A stretch of 64,000 bases of DNA from Streptomyces termitum (GCF_014650175.1 NZ_BMUL01000002.1:439150-503149); one strand, 5' to 3'. Positions 1-9,342 are shown, counted from the stretch's first letter. Made by a program: numbers and translations. Notes: generated from the letters alone by a model not told the origin.

Positions 1-508
1 AGTGGGTGTGCCACAGGCTCGCGCCGCGCTCGAACATGGCGACGTCCGCGAACTGCACCACGTACCCCTCGTCGGCGGTCAGGCCGTTCGGGATCCGCAC
101 GATGTCGCAGCCCTGCGAGCGGAGCGCGGCGGCGACCCGGCCGTGGGCGTCGATCAGCGCGCCGGGGTGGCCGGTCGCGAACAGCACCCGCTCGCGCCCG
201 GCGGCGGCCTGCTTCAGCCGGGCCGCCATCCGGTCCAGGGCGTCGACGGTCAGCTCGGGGTCGATGGTGTCCTGGCCCGCGCGGTGCGCCGGGTCGTCGA
301 CGACGCCGCAGCGCTCCGCCATCACGGCCAGCACGTCCTGCTCGTCGGTCCACCGGTCGCCGAACTCCAGGCCGAACCAGTAGTACCGGTCGCCGTTGGC
401 GAGCTTGCGGTAGTGGTCCAGGTTGTTCTCGCGCGGGGTGGCGACGTCCCCCGCGATCCGGGCGCGGACGAGGTGCTCGACGAGGGCGGCACGGCTGAGT
501 ATCGGCAT
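1..508 (-). CDS. conserved actinobacterial protein, often annotated as phosphatase (3' end missing)
   Basis: Minus-strand reading frame that begins with ATG at 508 and runs off the left edge, so the C-terminus is missing; about 169 residues are visible. An in-frame ATG also lies at 517. The visible part has a motif around residues 115-125 (FATGHPGALIDAHGR) followed by a segment on the uptake of an integer-like label (DIVRIPNGL). I recall related Streptomyces proteins labelled phosphatase next to this carboxylase operon, but I see no classical phosphatase motif and the biochemical role is unproven. It is transcribed in the same direction as the TetR gene upstream of it, 135 bases away. Real gene by codon bias; function low confidence. 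Confidence 0.6.
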   Translation of the reverse strand, partial: MPILSRAALVEHLVRARIAGDVATPRENNLDHYRKLANGDRYYWFGLEFGDRWTDEQDVLAVMAERCGVVDDPAHRAGQDTIDPELTVDALDRMAARLKQAAAGRERVLFATGHPGALIDAHGRVAAALRSQGCDIVRIPNGLTADEGYVVQFADVAMFERGASLWHTH

Positions 509-593
509 GCCCCTCATTCTGCCGGTCGACGCCCCCCGCCGTCCGGAGTGGCCGCACTCCGTTCCGGGACGCTCGTCACACGGGCCCGGAGAG

Positions 594-646
594 GTACGGA
601 CCCGGATGTACGGCTCAAGCACGCACGGATCCGGGTGTACGGCTCA
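594..646. repeat. imperfect 24-bp tandem duplication, period 29
   Basis: A 24-base unit (ending TGTACGGCTCA) at 594-617 recurs at 623-646 with three mismatches. The second copy contains the TGA stop codon of the tetR gene (646-644 on the minus strand). It looks like a local duplication at the 3' end of tetR; no hairpin or coding role is evident. Confidence 0.6.
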
Positions 647-1234
647 GGCGGCCAGCGCGCCCAGGGCTCCGTGGGCCAGGTTCCGCAGCAGCCGCTCCAT
701 CTCGGCGCGGCCGAGCGGGGCGCCGAGGTGGGGGGTGGAGTTCAGCAGCCCGAAGACCGCGTGGACGGCGGCCCGCGCCTCCGGCTCCCCCGCCTGCGGG
801 TGCAGCTCGCGCACCACGGCCACCCAGAGCTCCACGTACTGCCGCTGGAGCTGCCGGACCCGCTTGCGGTCCTCGTCGCGGAGCCGGTCGAGCTCGCGGT
901 CGTGGAGGGTGATGAGCGGCCGGTCGTCGAGGGCGAAGTCGATGTGCCCGTCGATGAGCGACCCGAGCAGCGCCCGGGGATCCCCGCCGGCCTCGGCCAC
1001 CCGCAGCCGCCCGCCGTCGAGCAGCCGCTCGCTGATCCCGACCAGCAGCTCCGCGAGCATCGCGTCCTTGCCGGGGAAGTGCCGGTAGAGCCCGGGCCCG
1101 CTGATGCCGACGGCGGCCCCTATCTCGTCCACGCCCACGCCGTGGAACCCGCGCTCGGCGAAGAGGCGGGCGGCCTCCTTGAGGATCTGCTCGCGTCGGG
1201 TCGGCGCGTCCGTCCGCGTCGGGCTCGTGGTCAT
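644..1234 (-). CDS. TetR/AcrR-family transcriptional repressor
   Basis: About 196 residues, the usual TetR size. The N-terminal helix-turn-helix is clear at roughly residues 10-55 (REQILKEAARLFAERGF, then VDEIGAAVGISGPGLYRHFPGKDAML). The rest is helical and would be the ligand pocket; a ligand such as an acyl-CoA is inferred from context only. I chose ATG at 1234; a TTG at 1252 would add six residues, and neither has a strong ribosome binding site. It is divergent from the carboxylase operon, and two 16-bp palindromes lie between them, so it probably represses both itself and the catabolic operon. Confidence 0.9.
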   Translation of the reverse strand: MTTSPTRTDAPTRREQILKEAARLFAERGFHGVGVDEIGAAVGISGPGLYRHFPGKDAMLAELLVGISERLLDGGRLRVAEAGGDPRALLGSLIDGHIDFALDDRPLITLHDRELDRLRDEDRKRVRQLQRQYVELWVAVVRELHPQAGEPEARAAVHAVFGLLNSTPHLGAPLGRAEMERLLRNLAHGALGALAA

Positions 1235-1256
1235 GGATTCGATTCTAGACAACCCC

Positions 1257-1301
1257 GTTAGCGGTCGTTAACCTGAGAGACGGACGTTAACGCTCATTAA
1301 C
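1257..1301. promoter_or_regulatory. two 16-bp palindromic operators in the tetR/catabolic operon divergent promoter
   Basis: GTTAGCGGTCGTTAAC at 1257-1272 and GTTAACGCTCATTAAC at 1286-1301 are imperfect palindromes fitting GTTARCGNNCRTTAAC, with centres 29 bp apart. They occupy the 87-base gap between the divergent tetR and carboxyltransferase genes. Seen directly; binding by the adjacent TetR protein is inferred. Confidence 0.75.
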
Positions 1302-1321
1302 CGAACAAGGGAGATCGGTCG

Positions 1322-2929
1322 ATGCGGCAGGCACCTGTGCTGTCGAGTGCGGCGGATCCCGCCTCGCCCGCCTGGCGGGCCAACGAGGCGGCGCACCACG
1401 GGCTGGTCGCGGAGTTGCGGGACAAGCTCGCGGCGGCCGCGCTCGGCGGCGGGGAGAGGGCCCGGGCGCGGCACGTCGCGCGCGGCAAGCTGCTGCCGCG
1501 CGAGCGGGTGGACGCGCTGCTCGACCCGGGGTCGCCGTTCCTGGAGCTGGCGCCGCTGGCGGCGCACGGAATGTACGGGGACCAGGCGCCGGCGGCCGGT
1601 GTGATCGCGGGCGTGGGCCGGGTCTCCGGGCGCGAGTGCGTGATCGTGGCCAACGACGCGACCGTCAAGGGCGGCACGTACTACCCGATGACGGTGAAGA
1701 AGCACCTGCGGGCGCAGGAGGTGGCGCTGGAGAACCGTCTCCCCTGCCTCTACCTGGTCGACTCGGGCGGCGCGTTCCTGCCGATGCAGGACGACGTCTT
1801 CCCGGACCGGGAGCACTTCGGCCGGATCTTCTACAACCAGGCCCGCATGTCGGGGGCGGGCATCCCGCAGATCGCGGCGGTCATGGGCTCGTGCACGGCC
1901 GGCGGCGCGTACGTGCCGGCGATGAGCGACGAGGCCGTGATCGTGCGGGACCAGGGCACGATCTTCCTGGGCGGGCCGCCGCTGGTGAAGGCGGCGACCG
2001 GCGAGGTCGTCACGGCGGAGGAGCTGGGCGGCGGCGAGGTCCACTCGCGGATCTCGGGCGTCACCGACCACCTCGCGGAGGACGACGCGCACGCGCTGCG
2101 GATCGTGCGGAACATCGTGGCGACGCTGCCCGAGCGGGGCCCGCTGCCGTGGTCGGTGGAGCCGGTCGAGGAGCCGAAGGCCGACCCGTTCGGGCTGTAC
2201 GGCGCGGTGCCGGTGGACTCCCGCACCCCGTACGACGTGCGGGAGGTGATCGCCCGGGTGGTGGACGGCTCCCGCTTCCAGGAGTTCAAGTCCGAGTACG
2301 GGCAGACGCTGGTGACCGGCTTCGCCCGGATCCACGGCCACCCGGTGGGGATCGTCGCCAACAACGGCATCCTGTTCGCGGAGTCGGCGCAGAAGGGCGC
2401 GCACTTCATCGAGCTGTGCGACCAGCGCGGCATCCCGCTGGTGTTCCTCCAGAACATCACCGGCTTCATGGTCGGCAAGGCGTACGAGCACGGCGGCATC
2501 GCCAAGCACGGCGCGAAGATGGTGACGGCGGTCGCGACCACGCGGGTGCCGAAGCTGACGGTCGTCGTCGGCGGCTCCTTCGGCGCGGGCAACTACTCGA
2601 TGTGCGGCCGGGCCTACTCGCCCCGCTTCCTGTGGATGTGGCCGAACGCGAAGATCTCGGTGATGGGCGGCGAGCAGGCCGCCTCGGTCCTCGCCACGGT
2701 CAAGCGCGACCAGCTCGGGGACGGCTGGAGCGCCGAGGAGGAAGAGGCGTTCAAGGCGCCGATCCGCGAGCAGTACGAGACCCAGGGCAGCGCCTACTAC
2801 GCGACGGCCCGGCTCTGGGACGACGGCGTGATCGACCCGCTGGAGACCCGGCAGGTGCTGGGCCTCGCGCTGACCGCCTGTGCCAACGCGCCGCTGGGTG
2901 ACCCCCAGTTCGGCGTCTTCCGGATGTGA
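1322..2929 (+). CDS. methylcrotonoyl-CoA carboxylase beta subunit (acyl-CoA carboxyltransferase)
   Basis: A 535-residue carboxyltransferase, the normal length for methylcrotonoyl-CoA carboxylase beta subunits. The segment [18 protein letters not shown] (about residues 113-130) is typical of that subgroup. Glycine-rich crotonase-fold loops for acyl-CoA and carboxybiotin are present ([16 protein letters not shown], then [15 protein letters not shown]). It transfers carboxyl from biotin to the acyl-CoA, most likely 3-methylcrotonyl-CoA in leucine breakdown. It is the first gene of a tight four-gene operon with a biotin-carboxylase subunit, HMG-CoA lyase and an acyl-CoA dehydrogenase, which strongly favours the leucine pathway over propionyl-CoA carboxylation. 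In older Streptomyces annotation it is called accD. ATG start follows an AAGGGAG-type ribosome site. Confidence 0.92.
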   Translation: MRQAPVLSSAADPASPAWRANEAAHHGLVAELRDKLAAAALGGGERARARHVARGKLLPRERVDALLDPGSPFLELAPLAAHGMYGDQAPAAGVIAGVGRVSGRECVIVANDATVKGGTYYPMTVKKHLRAQEVALENRLPCLYLVDSGGAFLPMQDDVFPDREHFGRIFYNQARMSGAGIPQIAAVMGSCTAGGAYVPAMSDEAVIVRDQGTIFLGGPPLVKAATGEVVTAEELGGGEVHSRISGVTDHLAEDDAHALRIVRNIVATLPERGPLPWSVEPVEEPKADPFGLYGAVPVDSRTPYDVREVIARVVDGSRFQEFKSEYGQTLVTGFARIHGHPVGIVANNGILFAESAQKGAHFIELCDQRGIPLVFLQNITGFMVGKAYEHGGIAKHGAKMVTAVATTRVPKLTVVVGGSFGAGNYSMCGRAYSPRFLWMWPNAKISVMGGEQAASVLATVKRDQLGDGWSAEEEEAFKAPIREQYETQGSAYYATARLWDDGVIDPLETRQVLGLALTACANAPLGDPQFGVFRM

Positions 2930-2940
2930 GGACCCTGACG

Positions 2941-4875
2941 ATGCAGCAGATGTTCGACACCGTCCTCGTCGCCAACCGGGGCGAGATCGCGGTCCGCGTC
3001 ATCCGCACCCTGCGGGCGCTGGGCGTCCGCTCGGTGGCGGTGTACAGCGACGCGGACGCGGACGCCCGGCACGTGCGGGAGGCGGACACGGCGGTACGGA
3101 TCGGGCCCGCCCCGGCCTCGGAGTCGTACCTCTCCGTCCCGGCCCTGCTGGAGGCGGCCCGCCGCACCGGCGCGCGGGCCGTCCACCCGGGGTACGGCTT
3201 CCTCGCGGAGAACGCGGAGTTCGCGCGCGCCTGCGCGGCGGCGGGGCTCGTCTTCATCGGGCCGTCCGCCGAGGCGATCGCCCTGATGGGCGACAAGATC
3301 CGGGCGAAGGACACGGTGCGGGCGGCGGGCGTGCCCGTGGTGCCCGGCGACGCCGATCCCCGGGTGGCCGAGGCCGCGCGGGAGATGGGGCCGCCGGTGC
3401 TGCTCAAGCCCAGTGCGGGCGGCGGCGGCAAGGGGATGCGGCTGGTGCGGGACCTGGCGGTCCTGGACGAGGAGATCGCGGCGGCCCGCCGGGAGGCGCG
3501 GGCGTCCTTCGGTGACGACACGCTCCTGGTGGAGCGGTGGATCGACCGGCCCCGGCACATCGAGATCCAGGTCCTGGCGGACGCGCACGGGAACGTGGTG
3601 CACCTGGGCGAGCGCGAGTGCTCGCTCCAGCGCCGCCACCAGAAGGTCGTCGAGGAGGCGCCGAGCGTCCTGCTCGACGGGGCGACGCGGGCGGCGATGG
3701 GCGCGGCGGCCGTGGAGGCGGCCCGGTCCTGCGGCTATGTGGGCGCGGGCACGGTCGAGTTCATCGTGCCGGGCGGCGATCCCTCCCAGTACTACTTCAT
3801 GGAGATGAACACCCGGCTCCAGGTCGAGCACCCGGTGACCGAGCTGGTCACCGGCCTGGACCTGGTGGAGTGGCAGCTGCGGGTGGCGGCGGGCGAGCCG
3901 CTGTCGTTCGGCCAGGACGACGTGCGGCTGGACGGCTGGGCGATCGAGGCGCGGATCTGCGCCGAGGACCCGTCGCGCGGCTTCCTGCCGTCGGGCGGCA
4001 CGGTCCTCGCGCTGGACGAGCCGGCGGGCGACGGGGTGCGGACCGACTCGGGGCTGGTCGAGGGCTCCGAGGTGTCGTCGCTGTACGACCCGATGCTGTC
4101 GAAGGTGATCGTGCACGCGGCGGACCGGCCGGCCGCGCTGCGGAAGCTGCGCGCGGCCCTGGCCGGGCTGACCGTCCTGGGCGTCCCGACCAACGCGGGC
4201 TTCCTGCGCAGGCTGCTGGCCCATCCGGACGTGGTGTCCGGGGCGATGGACACGGGGCTGGTGGAGCGGGACGCGGAGTCGCTGGTCCCGGTGGGCGTGC
4301 CGGAGGAGGTGTACGCGGCGGCGGCGGCCGTCCGGGCGGCGGAGCTGGCGCCGGAGCCGCGCGGCGGCTGGACGGATCCGTTCGACGTGCCGAGCGGCTG
4401 GCGGCTCGGCGGCACGCCGAAGCCCCTCGCCTTCCCGCTGCGGGCTGCGGGGGCCGAGCCGGTCACCGTGGCGGCTCCGGCGGAGGCCCGGGTCTCCCCC
4501 GGCGCGGTCCGCGTGACCGTCGACGGCGTCACCCACTCCTTCCGGCGGGCCGGTGCCTGGCTGGGCCGGGACGGCGACTCCTGGCACGTGGCGGACCACG
4601 ACCCGGTGGCCGCCGCGCTGTCCGGGGCGCGGCACGGCGGGGCGGACACGCTGGCCGCGCCGATGCCGGGCACCGTCACGGTCGTGAAGGTGGCGGTCGG
4701 GGACGAGGTGGAGGCGGGGCAGAGCCTGCTGGTGGTGGAGGCGATGAAGATGGAGCACGTCATCTCCGCCCCGCACGCCGGCACCGTGACCGAGCTGGAC
4801 GTCGTGCCGGGGGCGACGGTGGCCATGGACCAGGTCCTGGCGGTCGTCGCGCCCCGTGAGGAGGAGGCGGGATGA
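2941..4875 (+). CDS. biotin-dependent acyl-CoA carboxylase alpha subunit (biotin carboxylase plus BCCP)
   Basis: About 644 residues. An ATP-grasp biotin carboxylase fills the first 450 residues ([19 protein letters not shown] at the start, the glycine-rich loop GGGGKGM, then [15 protein letters not shown]). A linker follows, then a C-terminal biotinyl domain with EAMKMEH; the biotinylated lysine is near residue 603. It makes carboxybiotin from ATP and bicarbonate for the beta subunit encoded just upstream. A GTG at 2926 would overlap the previous stop, but GTGAGGA at 2926-2932 is an excellent ribosome site for ATG 2941, so I start there. Its stop overlaps the HMG-CoA lyase start by ATGA, indicating translational coupling. 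Confidence 0.92.
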   Translation: MQQMFDTVLVANRGEIAVRVIRTLRALGVRSVAVYSDADADARHVREADTAVRIGPAPASESYLSVPALLEAARRTGARAVHPGYGFLAENAEFARACAAAGLVFIGPSAEAIALMGDKIRAKDTVRAAGVPVVPGDADPRVAEAAREMGPPVLLKPSAGGGGKGMRLVRDLAVLDEEIAAARREARASFGDDTLLVERWIDRPRHIEIQVLADAHGNVVHLGERECSLQRRHQKVVEEAPSVLLDGATRAAMGAAAVEAARSCGYVGAGTVEFIVPGGDPSQYYFMEMNTRLQVEHPVTELVTGLDLVEWQLRVAAGEPLSFGQDDVRLDGWAIEARICAEDPSRGFLPSGGTVLALDEPAGDGVRTDSGLVEGSEVSSLYDPMLSKVIVHAADRPAALRKLRAALAGLTVLGVPTNAGFLRRLLAHPDVVSGAMDTGLVERDAESLVPVGVPEEVYAAAAAVRAAELAPEPRGGWTDPFDVPSGWRLGGTPKPLAFPLRAAGAEPVTVAAPAEARVSPGAVRVTVDGVTHSFRRAGAWLGRDGDSWHVADHDPVAAALSGARHGGADTLAAPMPGTVTVVKVAVGDEVEAGQSLLVVEAMKMEHVISAPHAGTVTELDVVPGATVAMDQVLAVVAPREEEAG

Positions 4876-5804
4876 CGCTGCCGATGGTCTTCCGCGACCC
4901 GTCGCTGCCGGCCCGGGTGCGGATCCACGAGGTGGGTCCGCGGGACGGGTTGCAGAACGAGAAGACGGCCGTGCCGACGGCCGTGAAGGCGGAGTTCGTC
5001 CGCCGGCTGGCCGCCGCCGGGCTGTCCACGGTGGAGGCGACCAGTTTCGTGCACCCCCGCTGGGTGCCCCAACTGGCCGACGCCGAGGAGCTGTTCCCGC
5101 TGGTGCGGGAGCTTCCGGTGCGGCTGCCGGTGCTGGTGCCGAACGAGCGGGGGCTGGACCGGGCGCTCGCGCTCGGCGCCCGCGAGGTCGCCGTCTTCGC
5201 CTCCGCGACCGAGTCCTTCGCCCAGGCCAATCTGAACCGGACGGTGGACGGGGCGCTGGAGATGTTCGCGCCGGTCGTCTCCCGGGCCGTGGCGGCCGGG
5301 CTGCGGGTGCGCGGCTACCTGTCGATGTGCTTCGGCGACCCCTGGGAGGGGGCGGTGCCGGTCGAGCAGGTCGTGCGGGTGACGAAGGCGCTGGCCGGGA
5401 TGGGGTGCGAGGAGCTGAGCCTCGGCGACACGATCGGCGTCGCGACCCCGGGCCACGTCGGCGCGCTGCTGACCGCGCTGGAGGCGGGCGGGGTGCCGGT
5501 CTCCCGGCTGGCCGTGCACTTCCACGACACGTACGGGCAGGCGCTCTCCAACACGCTGGCCGCGCTGCGGCACGGCGTGACCGTCGTGGACGCCTCGGCG
5601 GGCGGCCTCGGCGGCTGCCCGTACGCCAAGTCCGCCACCGGGAACCTCGCCACCGAGGACCTGGTGTGGATGCTCGACGGCCTCGGCATCGAGACCGGGG
5701 TCGACCTGGCCGCCCTCACCGCCACGAGCGGGTGGATGGCCGAACAGCTGGGACGGCCGAGTCCGTCCCGTACCGTACGCGCGCTCTCCCACAAGGAGTC
5801 CTGA
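4872..5804 (+). CDS. hydroxymethylglutaryl-CoA lyase
   Basis: A 310-residue TIM-barrel lyase of the HMGL-like family. The N-terminal signature [15 protein letters not shown] holds the catalytic Arg-Asp pair. The metal-site HFHDTYGQ and the late [25 protein letters not shown] loop, with its catalytic cysteine, are intact. It cleaves HMG-CoA to acetyl-CoA and acetoacetate, the last step of leucine catabolism. The ATG overlaps the upstream stop as ATGA, and the downstream dehydrogenase starts only two bases after its stop, so the operon is tightly coupled. Confidence 0.95.
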   Translation: MTLPMVFRDPSLPARVRIHEVGPRDGLQNEKTAVPTAVKAEFVRRLAAAGLSTVEATSFVHPRWVPQLADAEELFPLVRELPVRLPVLVPNERGLDRALALGAREVAVFASATESFAQANLNRTVDGALEMFAPVVSRAVAAGLRVRGYLSMCFGDPWEGAVPVEQVVRVTKALAGMGCEELSLGDTIGVATPGHVGALLTALEAGGVPVSRLAVHFHDTYGQALSNTLAALRHGVTVVDASAGGLGGCPYAKSATGNLATEDLVWMLDGLGIETGVDLAALTATSGWMAEQLGRPSPSRTVRALSHKES

Positions 5805-5806
5805 CC

Positions 5807-6964
5807 ATGCCCCTCGACCACCGGCTCTCCGCAGAGCACGAGGAACTCCGCCGCACCGTGGAGCAGTTCGCCCACGACGTGGTGGCGCCGAAGATCGGCG
5901 ACCTCTACGAGCGGCACGAGTTCCCGTACGAGATCGTCGCCGAGATGGGCCGGATGGGCCTGTTCGGGCTGCCGTTCCCGGAGGAGTACGGCGGCATGGG
6001 CGGTGACTACCTGGCGCTCGGCATCGCGCTGGAGGAGCTGGCCCGGGTGGACTCCTCGGTGGCGATCACCCTGGAGGCGGGCGTCTCGCTGGGCGCCATG
6101 CCGATCCACCTGTTCGGCACCGAGGAGCAGAAGCGGGAGTGGCTGCCGCGGCTGTGCGCGGGCGAGGTCCTGGGCGCCTTCGGGCTGACGGAGCCGGGCG
6201 CGGGTTCGGACGCGGGCGGCACCCGGACGACGGCGGTGCGCGACGGCGACGAGTGGGTGATCAACGGCTCGAAGTGCTTCATCACCAACTCCGGTACGGA
6301 CATCACGGGTCTGGTGACGGTCACGGCGGTCACCGGCCGCAAGCCGGACGGCCGGCCGCTGATCTCCTCGATCATCGTCCCGGCGGGCACGCCGGGCTTC
6401 ACGGTGGCCGCGCCGTACTCGAAGGTCGGCTGGAACAGCTCGGACACCCGTGAGCTGTCCTTCTCGGACGTGCGGGTGCCGGCGGCGAACCTGCTGGGCC
6501 AGGAGGGCCGGGGCTACGCGCAGTTCCTCCGGATCCTGGACGAGGGCCGGGTCGCCATCGCGGCGCTCGCCACCGGTCTGGCGCAGGGCTGTGTGGACGA
6601 GTCGGTGAAGTACGCGAAGGAGCGGCACGCCTTCGGCCGTCCGATCGGGGACAACCAGGCGATCCAGTTCAAGATCGCCGACATGGAGACGCGGGCGCAC
6701 ATGGCGCGGATCGGCTGGCGGGACGCGGCCTCGCGGCTGGTGCTCGGCGAGCCGTTCAAGAAGGAGGCGGCGATCGCGAAGCTGTACTCCTCCACGGTGG
6801 CGGTGGACAACGCGCGGGACGCGACGCAGATCCACGGCGGCTACGGCTTCATGAACGAGTACCCGGTGGCGCGGATGTGGCGCGACTCGAAGATCCTGGA
6901 GATCGGCGAGGGCACCAGCGAGGTCCAGCGCATGCTGATCGCGCGGGAGTTGGGCCTGTCCTGA
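5807..6964 (+). CDS. acdH: acyl-CoA dehydrogenase, AcdH-type
   Basis: About 385 residues with the usual three acyl-CoA dehydrogenase domains: helical N-terminus (LSAEHEELRRTVEQFAHDVV), middle beta domain (FGLTEPGAGSDAGGTRT) and a C-terminal helical FAD/tetramer domain (HAFGRPIGDNQAIQ; DATQIHGGYGFMNEYPVARMWRD). It oxidises an acyl-CoA to the 2,3-enoyl-CoA; Streptomyces AcdH at this place is known to act in branched-chain amino acid catabolism. A glutamate sits in IGEGTSE at residue 368, the position of the base in medium/short-chain enzymes, whereas isovaleryl-CoA dehydrogenases usually have glycine there. ATG follows AAGGAG, two bases past the lyase stop. An upstream open extension of the frame is not coding. 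Confidence 0.93.
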   Translation: MPLDHRLSAEHEELRRTVEQFAHDVVAPKIGDLYERHEFPYEIVAEMGRMGLFGLPFPEEYGGMGGDYLALGIALEELARVDSSVAITLEAGVSLGAMPIHLFGTEEQKREWLPRLCAGEVLGAFGLTEPGAGSDAGGTRTTAVRDGDEWVINGSKCFITNSGTDITGLVTVTAVTGRKPDGRPLISSIIVPAGTPGFTVAAPYSKVGWNSSDTRELSFSDVRVPAANLLGQEGRGYAQFLRILDEGRVAIAALATGLAQGCVDESVKYAKERHAFGRPIGDNQAIQFKIADMETRAHMARIGWRDAASRLVLGEPFKKEAAIAKLYSSTVAVDNARDATQIHGGYGFMNEYPVARMWRDSKILEIGEGTSEVQRMLIARELGLS

Positions 6965-6984
6965 CCCCGTCCGGCACCCTTCGG

Positions 6985-7016
6985 GCCCGCCGCCCCCTTC
7001 CCCGGGGGCGGCGGGC
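6985..7016. terminator. hairpin after acdH
   Basis: A perfect 13-bp inverted repeat, GCCCGCCGCCCCC and its complement, with a six-base loop, 20 bases after the acdH stop. No T-run follows, as is usual in Streptomyces. It separates the catabolic operon from the iron-regulated des genes. Confidence 0.75.
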
Positions 7017-7191
7017 TCCGTCGTTCCGTACGGGCTGCGCGCGCGGGAGGGGTGACGCGGGGTCGGGGCCGCGGGGCCGGGCTCTCGCGCAAAGGGCGTG
7101 ACGCGTGATCAGGGCCGTACGGCCGCTCCTCGCGCACGTGATGTGACGTGGACCTCGCCGTCCGTACGCCCCCGCCCCTGTCGGCCCAGTG

Positions 7192-7210
7192 TGAGGTTAG
7201 GCTAACCTAC
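7192..7210. promoter_or_regulatory. iron box (DmdR1/IdeR operator) upstream of desE
   Basis: TGAGGTTAGGCTAACCTAC matches the actinobacterial iron-box consensus TTAGGTTAGGCTAACCTAA at 17 of 19 positions, with a palindromic core. It lies 49 bases before the desE start. Iron-loaded DmdR1 is known to bind such sites and repress siderophore genes. Confidence 0.92.
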
Positions 7211-7259
7211 CTTCGACTTGCCCAGGCCGACCCCGGCACGTACCGAAAGCGACCCCGCC

Positions 7260-8318
7260 ATGCCCAGCACCGCCCGCGCCACCTCCCTCACCCGCCGCGG
7301 CCTGCTCGCCGCCGGCGGCGCCCTCGGGCTCGGCGCCGCGCTCGCCGCCTGCGGTGGCGGCGACGAGAAGGGCAAGGGCGGCGGCGCCTCCGCCCCGGCC
7401 TCGGCGAAGTCCGGTCCCTGGGAGTTCAAGGACGACCGCGGCACCCTCGTGACGACGAAGGCCGTCCCGAAGAACATCGTCGCCTTCACCGGCATGGCCG
7501 CCGCCCTCAAGGACTTCGGCGTCGAGGTGACCGGCGTCTTCGGCCCGACCTACGTCGAGGACCCGAAGACCAAGGAGAAGAAGCCGGACGTCCAGGCCGG
7601 CGACCTCGACATCGCCAAGGTGAAGGTCATCGGCAACGTCTGGGGCGAGTTCAACATCGAGGAGTACCTCAAGCTCCAGCCCGAGGTCCTCATCACCGAC
7701 ATGTGGGAGCAGAACGCCCTCTGGTACGTGCCGGAGGAGCAGAAGGACAAGATCCTCAAGATCGCCCCCAGTGTCGCCCTGTGGGCGGCCGGGAAGTCGA
7801 TGCCCGCCGTCCTCCAGCGCCACGCCGACCTGGCCGCCTCGCTCGGCGCCGACGTGCAGAGCGCGAAGGTCAAGCAGGACAAGGCCCGCTTCGAGGCCGC
7901 CGCCGAGCGCCTGCGCAAGGTCGCCCAGGGCAAGAAGGACATCAAGGTCCTCATCGGCTCCGGCGCCCCGGACACCTTCTACGTCTCCACCCCGGTCCGC
8001 CCGACCGACACCCTCTTCTTCCAGGAGCTGGGCATCACGCTGGTGGTGCCGGAGAAGCTGGACCCGTCCGGCTGGTTCGAGCTCCTGAGCTGGGAGAACG
8101 TCGACAAGTACAAGGCCGACGTGATCCTGCTCGACAACCGCACCGGCACCCTCCAGCCCGAGCAGCTGAAGGCGAAGCCGACCTGGGCCGCGCTGCCCGC
8201 CGTGAAGGCCGGGCAGGTCTTCCCGCGCGTGACCGAGCCCGTCTACTCGTACGCCAAGTGCGCCCCGCTCCTGGAGGACCTGGCGACCGCCCTGGAGAAC
8301 GCGAAGAAGGTGTCCTGA
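7260..8318 (+). CDS. desE: ferrioxamine-binding lipoprotein DesE
   Basis: About 352 residues, an iron-siderophore ABC solute-binding protein. The signal region has a twin-arginine pair (SLTRRGLL, residues 9-16) and a lipobox LAAC with Cys31, so export may be by Tat followed by lipid anchoring. The mature part has the periplasmic-binding fold of class III (FepB/FhuD type), with long helical backbone and segments such as GTLVTTKAVPKNIVAF. It should capture ferric desferrioxamine outside the cell. It sits directly downstream of an iron box and is followed four bases later by the siderophore-interacting reductase gene. I use ATG 7260; a TTG at 7218 is too close to the operator. No permease or ATPase genes are beside it. 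Confidence 0.93.
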   Translation: MPSTARATSLTRRGLLAAGGALGLGAALAACGGGDEKGKGGGASAPASAKSGPWEFKDDRGTLVTTKAVPKNIVAFTGMAAALKDFGVEVTGVFGPTYVEDPKTKEKKPDVQAGDLDIAKVKVIGNVWGEFNIEEYLKLQPEVLITDMWEQNALWYVPEEQKDKILKIAPSVALWAAGKSMPAVLQRHADLAASLGADVQSAKVKQDKARFEAAAERLRKVAQGKKDIKVLIGSGAPDTFYVSTPVRPTDTLFFQELGITLVVPEKLDPSGWFELLSWENVDKYKADVILLDNRTGTLQPEQLKAKPTWAALPAVKAGQVFPRVTEPVYSYAKCAPLLEDLATALENAKKVS

Positions 8319-8322
8319 CCCG

Positions 8323-9177
8323 ATGACGACCACCGAGACCGCCCCGTTCCAGTTCTTCTCCCTCCAGGTCGACCGGACGCGGCGGCTCGGCCCGTCGCTG
8401 GTCCGGGTCACCTTCACCGGGGCGACCGGCGAGGAGCTCAAGGGCTTCGCCGCCGGGGGCCGCGACCAGTCGCTCTCCCTCTTCCTGCCGCACCCGGGGC
8501 AGGACGCGCCGGTGCTGCCGCCGCTGGACGACCCGGACATGTACGCGATCCTCGGCGCCTGGCGGGCCATGCCCGCCGACGTCCGGGCCGTGATGCGCTC
8601 CTACACGGTCCGCGAGCAGCGCACCGCGCCGGTGCGCGAGGTGGACATCGACTTCGCCGTCCACGAGGACGGCGGCCCGGCCTGCCGGTGGGCGCAGCAG
8701 GCGAAGCCGGGCGACCGGGTGGTCGTGCTGGGTCCGGCGGTGGCCGAGAACACCGGGGTCCGCTTCCGGCTGCCGGACGACGCCGACTCGGTGCTGATCT
8801 GGGCGGACGAGACGGCGCTGCCGGCCGCCTCGGCGATCCTGGAGTGGCTGCCGGCCGAGACCCGGGCCCGGGTCTTCCTCGACGTGCCGTACTCGGGCGA
8901 CCGGACGGAGCTGTCGACGGAGGCGGACGCCACCGTGACCTGGCTGGTCCGGGAGGAGGGCGCGCCGTCGGCGGTGGAGGCCGTGGCGGCGGCGGAGCTG
9001 CCGGGCGAGGCGCCGTACGTGTGGATCGCGGGCGAGTCGGGCGCGGTGAAGGCGCTGCGGCGGCACTTCGTGCGCGAACGGGGCCTGGACCGGCGGCGGG
9101 TGACGTTCGTCGGCTACTGGCGCAAGGGCCTGTCGGAGGACGCGCTGCGCGAGGTCCCGGACGAGACGCAGGAGTGA
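8323..9177 (+). CDS. desF: siderophore-interacting flavoprotein (ViuB family), likely DesF
   Basis: 284 residues of the siderophore-interacting protein family. The FAD-binding signature RSYTVR is at residues 92-97, and the NAD(P)H-domain motifs ADETALPAASAILEWLP and AGESGAVKALRRHFV, with the terminal GYWRKG, are all present. It probably reduces ferric ferrioxamine in the cytoplasm to release iron. It is cotranscribed with the binding lipoprotein (four-base gap) from the same iron-box promoter. The next operon, desA onward, has its own iron box. Confidence 0.92.
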   Translation: MTTTETAPFQFFSLQVDRTRRLGPSLVRVTFTGATGEELKGFAAGGRDQSLSLFLPHPGQDAPVLPPLDDPDMYAILGAWRAMPADVRAVMRSYTVREQRTAPVREVDIDFAVHEDGGPACRWAQQAKPGDRVVVLGPAVAENTGVRFRLPDDADSVLIWADETALPAASAILEWLPAETRARVFLDVPYSGDRTELSTEADATVTWLVREEGAPSAVEAVAAAELPGEAPYVWIAGESGAVKALRRHFVRERGLDRRRVTFVGYWRKGLSEDALREVPDETQE

Positions 9178-9214
9178 GCACCGTTCGACGGCTGTGAATC
9201 AGCCATTCTTCGCA

Positions 9215-9246
9215 CAGCCCCTCGACCTTCCCGGATCGGGGGGCTG
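9215..9246. terminator. weak hairpin after desF
   Basis: CAGCCCC at 9215-9221 pairs with GGGGCTG at 9240-9246, giving a 7-bp stem with an 18-base loop, shortly before the second iron box. Modest support only. Confidence 0.4.
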
Positions 9247-9259
9247 CTGTCGTATTAAA

Positions 9260-9278
9260 TTAGGTTAGGCTAACCTTT
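9260..9278. promoter_or_regulatory. iron box (DmdR1/IdeR operator) upstream of desA
   Basis: TTAGGTTAGGCTAACCTTT matches the iron-box consensus at 17 of 19 positions, differing only at the last two A positions. It lies 64 bases before the desA start and should control desABCD. Confidence 0.93.
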
Positions 9279-9342
9279 CTTACGCGACACGGCCTGTGCT
9301 TGTCCCGTCCCTCCGCGTTCCCCATCCCGAAAGGGCCCCCAC

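Noticed and set aside
2..1261. 419-codon plus-strand open frame
   Set aside because: It is antisense to the phosphatase-like and TetR genes and has no coding character; long shadow frames are normal at this GC content.
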